Assembly (NCBI RefSeq): GCF_026109735.1
Contig: NZ_CP069620.1
Coordinates: forward strand, 1,922,001 to 1,986,000
Length of the DNA stretch: 64,000 nt
DNA from: Salinimicrobium tongyeongense
Lineage (GTDB): Bacteria > Bacteroidota > Bacteroidia > Flavobacteriales > Flavobacteriaceae
Direction of reading: 5' to 3'
The notes under the pieces were generated by a model that worked only from the letters and a program-made list of their open reading frames with translations, had not been told where the DNA came from and made no database searches. Positions 8,193 to 15,512 of the stretch are shown here, piece after piece. The stretch's first letter is position 1; every line of letters begins with the position of its first letter. Both the position numbers and the translations under genes were made by a program.

Positions 8193-9698
8193 ATGACACG
8201 ATCTATCTGGAAATCAACCGATCCAAAAAATAATTTTCCCAGTTTAAATGAACATATTAATACTGAAATAGCCATAATTGGTGGGGGGATTACGGGAGTT
8301 ACAACGGCCTACCTCCTGGCAAAGTCGGGTAAGAAAGTAGTACTGCTCGAAGCCGGAACCATTAGCGGCGGGACCACCGGAGATTCTACCGGGAACCTTT
8401 ATGCAATGGTAGATAAGCGGCTGCATCACATACAAAGCAAATGGGATGAGGAGACGGCAGCCAATGTTGCGCGGTCGCGTGGGGAAGCGGTAGACCTTGT
8501 TGAGGAGCTGGTAAATAAATACCAGATAGATTGCAGTTTTAAACGGGTGCCCTGGTACCTGTTCAGTGAAACAGATCAGAAAGATGAGACCATAGAGAAG
8601 GAAATAGCTGCAGCTGCCAATTACAGGCTTAAGGTTGAAGAGCTGCAGGAGCTGCCGGTTCCGGTAAAGGTGAGCAAGGCCATAAAGGTAGAAGGCCAGG
8701 CCCAGTTCAATCCCGCGGCTTTTGTGAGGGGGCTGGCAGAAAAAATTGATGATGGGAACTGCCAGATCTATGAGAATTCAGAAGTTTATCACATTCAAAA
8801 AGAGGAAGAGCTGGTGCTCTCTACCATCACCGGGACAGTGACTGCCAAAAAGGTCATTTTAGCCACCCATACGCCCAAAGGCATCTATGGCCTGCAAACC
8901 GCACTTTATCCTTACCGCGAATATGCCATTGCGGCAAAGCTTAATTCGGGTGACTTTCCTGACGGAATCTATTGGGATACCGAAGCCGATTTCCATACTT
9001 CAATGCGTACCTACAGCAAGGGAGGAGATAATTTTGTGCTGGTTTTGGGCGGCCATCACAAGGTGGGCCAGGAGGATGATTACAGCCGTTTCTTCAGGAA
9101 ACTGGAACAGCAGGCGAGAAAATATTTTGATGTTTCCGAAATATCCTATGAGTGGAGTGCACAGCATTATAAGCCTGCCGATGGGCTGCCATATATAGGT
9201 GAAAGTTCAGATGACAATATTTACATCGCCACAGGTTTTTCTACAGATGGGCTTACCTATGGAGTGCTTTCGGCCATGATACTCGACGATTTGCTGAATG
9301 GCAGAAAAAACGAGTGGAGCGATCTTTACAAAGCTTCAAGGTTTACCCCAGTCAAATCGGCAAAGAATTTTATCAATGAAAACCTTAATGTCGCCAAACA
9401 ATATATTAAGGACCTGCCGGGAAAGGCCGAAGCCGGTTCATTTGATGAAATTGCTGCCGGGCAGGGAAAGGTGGTGGAAGTAGATAATGAAAAGTGGGCG
9501 GTATTTAAAGATGATACTGGGCAGGTGCATTGCCAGTCGGCCGTTTGTACTCACATGGATTGTATAGTAGACTGGAATGATGCCGAGAAAAGTTGGGATT
9601 GTCCCTGTCACGGAAGCAGGTTTAAGGCGACGGGAGAAGTGATTGAAGGTCCTGCTTTTTCACCACTGGACAAGAGAAGTATGAACCCTAAAAAGTAA
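8193..9698 (+). CDS. FAD-dependent oxidoreductase with C-terminal Rieske [2Fe-2S] domain
   Basis: The 501-residue protein has an N-terminal FAD-binding Rossmann motif ([21 protein letters not shown], about residues 26-46) of the DAO/glycine-oxidase family, the C-terminal DAO motif ([26 protein letters not shown]) and, from about residue 400, a Rieske domain with ligands Cys452/His454 (CTH) and Cys470/His473 (CPCH). It should oxidise an amine or other small substrate and pass electrons through the Rieske cluster. Substrate is unknown. I chose the ATG at 8193; a TTG at 8145 extends the frame by 16 poorly conserved-looking residues. It is the first gene of a five-gene operon, 6 bp before the next start. 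Confidence 0.88.
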   Translation: MTRSIWKSTDPKNNFPSLNEHINTEIAIIGGGITGVTTAYLLAKSGKKVVLLEAGTISGGTTGDSTGNLYAMVDKRLHHIQSKWDEETAANVARSRGEAVDLVEELVNKYQIDCSFKRVPWYLFSETDQKDETIEKEIAAAANYRLKVEELQELPVPVKVSKAIKVEGQAQFNPAAFVRGLAEKIDDGNCQIYENSEVYHIQKEEELVLSTITGTVTAKKVILATHTPKGIYGLQTALYPYREYAIAAKLNSGDFPDGIYWDTEADFHTSMRTYSKGGDNFVLVLGGHHKVGQEDDYSRFFRKLEQQARKYFDVSEISYEWSAQHYKPADGLPYIGESSDDNIYIATGFSTDGLTYGVLSAMILDDLLNGRKNEWSDLYKASRFTPVKSAKNFINENLNVAKQYIKDLPGKAEAGSFDEIAAGQGKVVEVDNEKWAVFKDDTGQVHCQSAVCTHMDCIVDWNDAEKSWDCPCHGSRFKATGEVIEGPAFSPLDKRSMNPKK

Positions 9699-9704
9699 TT
9701 TGAG

Positions 9705-10046
9705 ATGGTCATTACCGCTGTTATCTTAATTGGGATTGCTGTTTTTTTAGGTGCATACCTGCTTAGTTACGTACTTCAGCAAAAAATCCCTCCCAAGGGT
9801 ATAGCCATAGCACATGGTACTGCGGCAGTTTTAGGAATAATAATACTGCTCATCTTTGCGCTCACCACGCAACAGCATCACAAACACTGGGACAGCCTGG
9901 TGATCTTTGCTACTGCTGCTGTGGTAGGGCTTTATCTTTTTTCCCGTGATCTAAGACATAAGGTGGTTCCCAAATGGCTGGCTGTGGTTCACGGGGCTGT
10001 AGGCCTGGGAGGTTTAGCCTGGATACTTATTCATGTTCTGCATTAA
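9705..10046 (+). CDS. Four-helix membrane protein with internal duplication
   Basis: The 113-residue protein consists of about four hydrophobic segments in two similar halves. Residues 16-53 and 75-112 align with shared G.YL.S..L..K..PK..A..HG, including one His in each half at the start of a membrane segment (His37 and His96). A His-rich loop (HHKH, 58-61) connects them. I do not recognise a named family. Paired membrane histidines next to a Rieske flavoprotein make heme or metal binding a possibility, which is inference only. It starts 6 bp after the oxidoreductase stop and ends 12 bp before the next gene. Confidence 0.75.
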   Translation: MVITAVILIGIAVFLGAYLLSYVLQQKIPPKGIAIAHGTAAVLGIIILLIFALTTQQHHKHWDSLVIFATAAVVGLYLFSRDLRHKVVPKWLAVVHGAVGLGGLAWILIHVLH

Positions 10047-10058
10047 AAATATTGATAA

Positions 10059-11669
10059 ATGATACGTTGGACCTATCCTGTTTTTGCTCTTTTTATACTT
10101 CTTGTACTAAGCTTTGGAATCCTTCTGACCATAAAGGAGGGGGTGGAAGTGGCCGGACTTGTTGAACCTCATCACAATCCAGAGAAGAGCAGGCTTACCA
10201 TGCACCTTAAAAATACTACTCATATAAGAGGGAATACGGCCGAAATCTTTTCACAATTACAAGAGAGTATTCAGTTTGAAGAGGCAAAATCGGCAGCATT
10301 TGTTCCTACGCAGCAAAACTGGAAGCAATTTGTAAAACAGAGTATTACAGCCAATCCGCAGGCGAAACACGTAGTAGTTATATCAGCCGAAGAGCAGGAG
10401 GCACTGCAGTGGGCACTTCCGGCTATTTTCTATGCGAAATACCACAACTCTCCGCTTTTATTTACTGATGAAGTGGAGCGCAATGCTGAGCGGCTGGAGG
10501 GGAAAAAGATCTTTGCCGTGGGCCCAGGGAATTTTGAACACCTGCAGGGGCTGGAAAATGTAGTTCAGATTACGGCTTCAAGTCCGGCAGAACTGGCTGT
10601 AGAACTCGCAAAATACCGTGATGAAGAGACGGAGGTTGGCTGGGGGAGAAACCACGGCCGGCGCAACGGGTACTTCCACTATGTGGTAACCACACCATCT
10701 GAGGCTTTGAAAGGCCTTGCAGCCTTACCGCTGGCAAAATCGAATGCCGCTGCACTATTGTATGCAGGTGATAATGGCGGCCTGCCTGCAATAACCGATT
10801 CTTACATCTGGTCACAGCGTGCCGACTGGTTCACTACTCCTTCCGAAGGACCTTTTCGGCATTTTTGGGTGGTGACAAAGCAAATGAGCTATAAAGCTTT
10901 TGGAAGGCTCGATTTCTCGGTAGAAAAAGCTCCCTATGCCGACATGGGTGCGGTGGCACTTGGCCCTATGGAAGCCATAGTTATAATATTTATGGCTTTG
11001 GGAATTGCGGGTGCAATTTTCATCCTAATCCATTCCGCTTATACCTTGCCGGGGGTGATGTCGCCAATTAAAATAGCCTGGACCCAGGGTGCAGCATTTT
11101 TACCCATTTTAGGGGTTGTACTTTATTTTAATGCCTATCGCCGCCCTTTTTACTTTGAAGGAATGATGACCCGCTGGTTAAGGCCGCCGGGAATTCAGGC
11201 TGCCGCGGCAACAATGATGGGCTTTGGGTACGGTGCTCCCGCCATGATTGCCGTGGCATACCTCTTTGCTTATTTTGGCTTTCCCATATTCTTTTCTGAA
11301 GGAATAAATGACACCCTCTTTTGGGCAGGAGCAGGAATGCCCATAATGATGTTCGGGATGTACCTGGGAGCCTTGTTGCTTGTGATATTTCTCGTGCAGT
11401 ATCCCATGAAAAATGCTATGATGGAACTTAAAGATGGCATGCTGCTATGGAAGGGGTTAAAAGTGGCATTTTTGAGCATGACTGCCGTGAGTTTGGGAAT
11501 GATGAGCATGAGCTGGTGGATGATGATGGTGCATATTCCCATGATGCCCAAAGAAGATGACATCTTGTGGTTTGGTACGATGTGGATAGCTTCTTTTATA
11601 GGATTCCTGGTGGCCTGGCCCTTAAATTCTCTAATGATAAGAAACAATATTAAACATGGTAATCGCTAG
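10059..11669 (+). CDS. Multi-pass membrane protein: periplasmic CW-binding-2-like part plus DUF4396-like C-terminus
   Basis: The 536-residue protein has one N-terminal membrane anchor (about residues 7-27), a soluble part of some 270 residues, and about seven membrane segments from residue 305 to the end. The soluble part has HVVVISAEEQEALQWALPAI, SPLLFTD and KKIFAVGPG, the pattern of a cell-wall-binding repeat 2 fold (alternating beta-alpha with a glycine turn). The C-terminus is rich in Met and Trp (MMSMSWWMMMVHIPMM) and ends FIGFLVAWPLNSLMIRNNIKHG, which resembles the DUF4396 family often found near multicopper oxidases. Transport or metal handling is possible but unproven. The next gene starts 14 bp before this one stops. 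Confidence 0.7.
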   Translation: MIRWTYPVFALFILLVLSFGILLTIKEGVEVAGLVEPHHNPEKSRLTMHLKNTTHIRGNTAEIFSQLQESIQFEEAKSAAFVPTQQNWKQFVKQSITANPQAKHVVVISAEEQEALQWALPAIFYAKYHNSPLLFTDEVERNAERLEGKKIFAVGPGNFEHLQGLENVVQITASSPAELAVELAKYRDEETEVGWGRNHGRRNGYFHYVVTTPSEALKGLAALPLAKSNAAALLYAGDNGGLPAITDSYIWSQRADWFTTPSEGPFRHFWVVTKQMSYKAFGRLDFSVEKAPYADMGAVALGPMEAIVIIFMALGIAGAIFILIHSAYTLPGVMSPIKIAWTQGAAFLPILGVVLYFNAYRRPFYFEGMMTRWLRPPGIQAAAATMMGFGYGAPAMIAVAYLFAYFGFPIFFSEGINDTLFWAGAGMPIMMFGMYLGALLLVIFLVQYPMKNAMMELKDGMLLWKGLKVAFLSMTAVSLGMMSMSWWMMMVHIPMMPKEDDILWFGTMWIASFIGFLVAWPLNSLMIRNNIKHGNR

Positions 11670-12900
11670 AAATCCAATTTTGATCGCCTTTATTTCGATT
11701 TTCATTTTTTCCTGCGGAAAATCTGAAGGTCCGCCGGTAGATTCGGCTTTTCCATTACAGGAAGAGGCCAGTGTAACGGCATATACGGTAAGGCTGCCCG
11801 GTAGTGATCCCGAAACCCAGGCTATTATTTTATCCCAGACCGTGTATGCAGCCACAAGGGAAGATAATGCCGTGGGCGCTGTTATTTTGGTGCCACAGGA
11901 TGAAGAAATTGCCTTTACTGCCATGCACAGGGTGACCCATATGCCCGTTAATGCCCCAATGCTGTATCTTGACGGCAACGGGCAAATATCTGATGCCACT
12001 TTTGAAGAATTGAAGCGTCTCAAGCCCGACGGGGTAATGCCCGATGGCCGAAACCAGGTTTATGCAGTAAACGTGCCGACAGCTGAGGTTGAACGGATTA
12101 GAAAAGAACTTAACTATAAAGTGCGGACTTTCAATGAGGAAGATCCTATTCTTCTGGCCGAATTGCTTGACCGGTGGCAGGCAGCCCTAAAATCAGACCA
12201 CCCCGATGAGGTTTTGATCTCGGCTATTGATCATGAGGATGGTATTAAGCACGGTATGGGAGCTATGGGGTGGAACGCCCACATGGGTAAGGGCTTTGCC
12301 TGGGTATATAAAGACAGTATTCCGGCAGCCACCAAAGAGATCCTCAAAAGAAGGTTTGGAGACCATGGGGCTTATATGTACGTGACCGGCAATTCTAATG
12401 TTGTTTCAGACAAAGTGGTGAAGGAATTAGGCCGTTACGGACTGGTTCGGCGTATTGCAGGACCCACTGTATTTGCTTCCAGTACGGTGAATGCCGGTTA
12501 CAAAGACTACGGAAGGAATTTTGGCTGGGGCTGGGATTGGGTAGCTCGTGATTTTGGCTGGGGAATTGCCCAGGCAGGCCATAATTATATTTTTTCAAAT
12601 GCAGAAAATGTGCTGGGAACCATCCCTGCGGCTGTGTTGGGGCATATGGGAAAACACGGCCCCATCCTGCTGGTAGAAGAAGATAATATGCCGGGAGCAG
12701 TGAAGAGTTACCTGGAGATGGTAAAACCATTTCCCACAAATCCGCAGGAGACTATTCTGAATTTTGGCTGGATAATAGGAGATGATCAAATATTAACCCG
12801 AGACCTGCAAATGCAAATAGACAGTTATCTGTCCCCATTCCCATTGCGAGAGAGACAGGTAGTAGTTACCGACAGCACTAATCTAAATCTTGAACAATGA
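11656..12900 (+). CDS. Lipoprotein with about three cell-wall-binding-repeat-2-like modules
   Basis: The 414-residue protein has a lipoprotein signal (ILIAFISIFIFSC, Cys20). The mature part appears to hold three similar modules, near residues 35-165, 175-285 and 300-400. The second has AYMYVTGNSNVVSDKVVKEL then GLVRRIAGPTVFASSTVNA, and the third has HGPILLVEEDNMPGAVKSYL then FGWIIGDDQILTRDL. This is the pattern of the cell-wall-binding repeat 2 family (IYVVGG..VS....EL...G..V.RI.G...Y.TA). That family is known mainly from Gram-positive and archaeal surface proteins. The region 285-300 is Trp/Gly-rich (GRNFGWGWDWVARDFGWGIA). It overlaps its neighbours by 14 and 4 bp. Function is unknown; a substrate-binding partner for the upstream membrane protein is a reasonable guess. 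Confidence 0.75.
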   Translation: MVIARNPILIAFISIFIFSCGKSEGPPVDSAFPLQEEASVTAYTVRLPGSDPETQAIILSQTVYAATREDNAVGAVILVPQDEEIAFTAMHRVTHMPVNAPMLYLDGNGQISDATFEELKRLKPDGVMPDGRNQVYAVNVPTAEVERIRKELNYKVRTFNEEDPILLAELLDRWQAALKSDHPDEVLISAIDHEDGIKHGMGAMGWNAHMGKGFAWVYKDSIPAATKEILKRRFGDHGAYMYVTGNSNVVSDKVVKELGRYGLVRRIAGPTVFASSTVNAGYKDYGRNFGWGWDWVARDFGWGIAQAGHNYIFSNAENVLGTIPAAVLGHMGKHGPILLVEEDNMPGAVKSYLEMVKPFPTNPQETILNFGWIIGDDQILTRDLQMQIDSYLSPFPLRERQVVVTDSTNLNLEQ

Positions 12901-13217
12901 AAGAGACAAACAGGAGAGAAGAAGATTTAAAAGCCGGATATACCAATGAAGGGCCACAGGTAGTAGTTTACCGGCCTGTTATTTTGCATGCTGCTCTTAT
13001 TGGGGCTCTAATATTTGGCGTTGTTCTGGCCATTGCAGGATACCTTATTGCAAACGGTACCTGGGCAATTGTAGACCTGGGGCAAATCTCGGCCCCATTT
13101 CCGGGTACCACAGCTGTCACTTTTGGAGGCGTGGGAATGGCATTGGGTGGATTAATAGGGGGGCTTTACGGTCTTTCCAGAATGTTGAGGGAACATAAAA
13201 AGAGCCGTAAATACTAA
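12897..13217 (+). CDS. Small two-helix membrane protein, last gene of the Rieske operon
   Basis: The 106-residue protein has a charged N-terminus (1-27), a membrane segment at about 30-52, a short loop with TWAIVDLGQISAPFPG, a glycine-rich second membrane segment (about 72-92: VTFGGVGMALGGLIGGLYGL) and a basic tail. No family is recognised. The start codon overlaps the previous stop (ATGA), which shows translational coupling to the lipoprotein gene. Confidence 0.75.
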   Translation: MKETNRREEDLKAGYTNEGPQVVVYRPVILHAALIGALIFGVVLAIAGYLIANGTWAIVDLGQISAPFPGTTAVTFGGVGMALGGLIGGLYGLSRMLREHKKSRKY

Positions 13218-13244
13218 GTTAAAAATTATAAGGGTGGGGTGGGA

Positions 13245-13820
13245 TTAAATTCCGCTGTCCCTAAAGAGTGGAATGGTTCCGGTGCTGTCGGGTTCCAGGG
13301 ACTCTTCAAACTCACGGTCGAGCTCTGTTTCAAAATTTTCGGGGGTCTTCAGGAAAAGTTCGTTAAGCTGCAGCTTAAAATTTTCAAACTCGGTGACCAT
13401 GTCTTCAGCAAGATCAAAGATCTCGTCGGGGTTTTTTTGTTTTTTGTTTGAGAGTTGGTGAAGTACCTGGGCTTTGGTGTAAAGTACATTTGTGCGTGCT
13501 TCTACAGCCGTACTCTGCAAAGAATCAGGAATGGTAGAGCGTAAGTTGTCCATGATCTGTACAAGATTATTGGCAGAAGTTACTATTTCCTGGCCTGTGC
13601 TGTTTTTCAATGCCTGTATTTCATTTTGTGCAGTGGCATAAGCCAGCCACTCTCCCGCAAGCTCCCGGGCTTGTGGAGATAGATTTACTACCCGGGTGGT
13701 ATTCACCTCTAGCGGATCTAAAAATGATTTTTCAGAAGTAATTGTAGGAACCTGTGCTTCCTGTTTTTCCCCGCAGGAAAAGAAGAAGACCAGACTGAGG
13801 ATGATAAAAATTTTTCTCAT
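13245..13820 (-). CDS. Predicted lipoprotein of unknown function
   Basis: The 191-residue product has a lipobox (IILSLVFFFSC, Cys16). The mature part is largely helical and acidic (for example LVQIMDNLRSTIPDSLQSTA and NPDEIFDLAEDMVTEFENFK), with no recognised domain. It converges with the Rieske operon, with 27 bp between stops and no clear hairpin. Confidence 0.7.
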   Translation of the reverse strand: MRKIFIILSLVFFFSCGEKQEAQVPTITSEKSFLDPLEVNTTRVVNLSPQARELAGEWLAYATAQNEIQALKNSTGQEIVTSANNLVQIMDNLRSTIPDSLQSTAVEARTNVLYTKAQVLHQLSNKKQKNPDEIFDLAEDMVTEFENFKLQLNELFLKTPENFETELDREFEESLEPDSTGTIPLFRDSGI

Positions 13821-13918
13821 TTTCTAAAGGTATGCTTTTCACGCAGTTTTTAAGCCATTATTCGGCAAACGCCCCAGGTTTTTAAGACCGGGGAATTTCT
13901 CATCTTTCCTGAATTGAA

Positions 13919-13926
13919 TATCTTTG
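13919..13926 (+). promoter_or_regulatory. -7 box TATCTTTG of the SDR gene
   Basis: TATCTTTG fits the Bacteroidota -7 consensus and predicts transcription starting near 13932. That rules out the upstream TTG at 13924 and supports the ATG at 13951. Confidence 0.7.
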
Positions 13927-13950
13927 CTGCTACTTAAAAAAGGAACATTT

Positions 13951-14904
13951 ATGGCTTCAAAGATATTGATAATTGGTGCTTGCGGGCAAATAGGAACCGA
14001 ACTTACCATGGCCTTGCGGGAAAAGCAGGGGAAAGACAGCGTAATTGCCTGTGATATCAGGGAAGGAAGCGCGGAGTTAATGGCGTCGGGGCCTTTTGAG
14101 ATCGCCGATGCTACCAATTACCACCAGATTGAAGACCTGGTCATTCAATATGAGATTGATGAAGTTTATTTAATGGCAGCCATGCTTAGTGCTACCGCCG
14201 AAAAATTTCCCATGAAAGGCTGGGCTCTCAATATGGATTCCCTGTTCCACGTGCTTAACCTGGCAAAAGAGGGAAAAATAGCAAAGGTTTTCTGGCCTTC
14301 AAGTATAGCTGTGTTTGGACCTAGCACACCCAAGCAGGAGACGCCACAAACCACCGTTATGGAACCTTCTACCGTCTATGGAATCAGCAAACAGGCGGGA
14401 GAACGCTGGTGTGAGTATTACCACAGAAAATATGGGGTTGATGTGAGAAGCATTCGCTACCCGGGCCTGATAAGTTATAAAACCCTTCCCGGTGGAGGTA
14501 CTACAGACTATGCTGTTGAGATATATCATGAGGCTTTAAAAACAGGAAAATACACTTCTTTCCTGAAAGAAGATACCGAGCTGCCAATGATGTATATGGA
14601 TGATGCCATTAGAGCTACTATTTCCCTTATGGAAGCGCCGGCAGAAAATATTAAGATAAGGTCTTCCTATAATCTTTCTGCCCTCAACTTTACTCCCCAT
14701 ACACTGGCTGCTTCGATAAAACAACATGTTCCGGAATTTGAGATCTCTTATGCTCCCGATTTTAGACAGGCCATAGCCGATTCCTGGCCTTCAAGCATAG
14801 ATGATTCTGCCGCCCGTGAAGACTGGGGCTGGGATCATGAATTTGACCTTGAGAAAATGACTTCCCAGATGCTCGAGGGCATTAAAGAAGTTCACCAGGT
14901 ATAA
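13951..14904 (+). CDS. NAD-dependent epimerase/dehydratase, L-threonine 3-dehydrogenase type
   Basis: The 317-residue SDR has the NAD-binding motif ILIIGACGQIGTEL (about residues 5-18), the acidic residue after strand 2 (VIACDIREG), the catalytic Ser/Tyr/Lys set (WPSSIAVFGP; YGISK) and the family-specific LSATAEKFPMKGWALNMDSL block. This pattern is that of the SDR-type threonine dehydrogenases of cold-adapted Flavobacterium, which oxidise L-threonine to 2-amino-3-ketobutyrate. AAAAAAGGAAC precedes the ATG. The gene is monocistronic with its own promoter and terminator. No kbl-like partner is adjacent, so the exact substrate is inferred from family only. Confidence 0.85.
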   Translation: MASKILIIGACGQIGTELTMALREKQGKDSVIACDIREGSAELMASGPFEIADATNYHQIEDLVIQYEIDEVYLMAAMLSATAEKFPMKGWALNMDSLFHVLNLAKEGKIAKVFWPSSIAVFGPSTPKQETPQTTVMEPSTVYGISKQAGERWCEYYHRKYGVDVRSIRYPGLISYKTLPGGGTTDYAVEIYHEALKTGKYTSFLKEDTELPMMYMDDAIRATISLMEAPAENIKIRSSYNLSALNFTPHTLAASIKQHVPEFEISYAPDFRQAIADSWPSSIDDSAAREDWGWDHEFDLEKMTSQMLEGIKEVHQV

Positions 14905-14908
14905 AAAT

Positions 14909-14941
14909 AAAAAAGTCCTGCACAGCGTGCAGGACTTTTTG
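14909..14941 (+). terminator. Rho-independent terminator after the SDR gene
   Basis: AAAAGTCCTGCAC pairs with GTGCAGGACTTTT around a 3-nt loop and a T-run follows. The A-run on the other side makes it a likely bidirectional terminator, also serving the convergent cold-shock gene. Confidence 0.92.
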
Positions 14942-14970
14942 GTTGAATAAAACTAATATACTATATATAA

Positions 14971-15165
14971 TTAGTTGATCACGCGCACTCTGGTTGCGGT
15001 CAATCCTTTTCTTCCTTCTTCTTCAACGTACTCGACTTTGTCACCTTCGTTAATGGTTTCCCCATTAAGACCTGTAACGTGTACGAAGATGTCTCTTCCT
15101 GTCTCGTCGTTAGTAATGAATCCGTAACCTTTTGATTCATTGAAAAATTTAACTGTACCTTCCAT
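14971..15165 (-). CDS. CspA-family cold-shock protein
   Basis: The 64-residue product is a single cold-shock (OB-fold) domain with RNP1 (KGYGFI) and RNP2 (DIFVHV) and the canonical MEGTVKFFNESKGYGFI start. It binds single-stranded RNA/DNA as an RNA chaperone. The ATG at 15165 gives the standard length; an upstream ATG at 15195 would place the start at the predicted transcription start and is rejected. The 5' leader of about 25-30 nt is short, unlike the long leaders of enterobacterial cspA. Confidence 0.93.
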   Translation of the reverse strand: MEGTVKFFNESKGYGFITNDETGRDIFVHVTGLNGETINEGDKVEYVEEEGRKGLTATRVRVIN

Positions 15166-15192
15166 TGTAAAAAAATAATAATTAATAAAGTA

Positions 15193-15200
15193 CAAACATA
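15193..15200 (-). promoter_or_regulatory. -7 box TATGTTTG of the cold-shock gene
   Basis: TATGTTTG on the minus strand fits TAnnTTTG and lies 28 bp before the chosen ATG. Confidence 0.6.
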
Positions 15201-15266
15201 GGTGAATTATTGAAACAGGAGTTAATCAAATTGTTATTTATTTCTAAAAATTTTAAAACGTGGAAG

Positions 15267-15512
15267 TTACTTCTTTTTCCGATCGTTCATTTTTTTCAAA
15301 TTTTCTTCGGAAAGGGTGTAATCTTTCAATTTTTTTCCGCGCCAGCGAAGCACCAGGAACATGGGCAAAAGAAAGAAAACAGTGGCAAGAACAGAGAGCC
15401 CGATAATCCTGTCTCCCAATGCCTGGTCATCCTGCATGATGTAGAACCCCACTAAAAAGGAGATTCCAATTAAAACGGCTACTATCTGCGTGAGAATTGA
15501 TAAGATTTTCAT
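15267..15512 (-). CDS. Small two-helix membrane protein coupled to the ClC gene
   Basis: The 81-residue protein has two membrane segments (about 3-26 and 35-56) and a basic, charged tail ending NDRKKK. No family is recognised. Its start overlaps the stop of the ClC gene (ATGA), so the two are translated together. A role with the channel is possible but is inference. Confidence 0.7.
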   Translation of the reverse strand: MKILSILTQIVAVLIGISFLVGFYIMQDDQALGDRIIGLSVLATVFFLLPMFLVLRWRGKKLKDYTLSEENLKKMNDRKKK

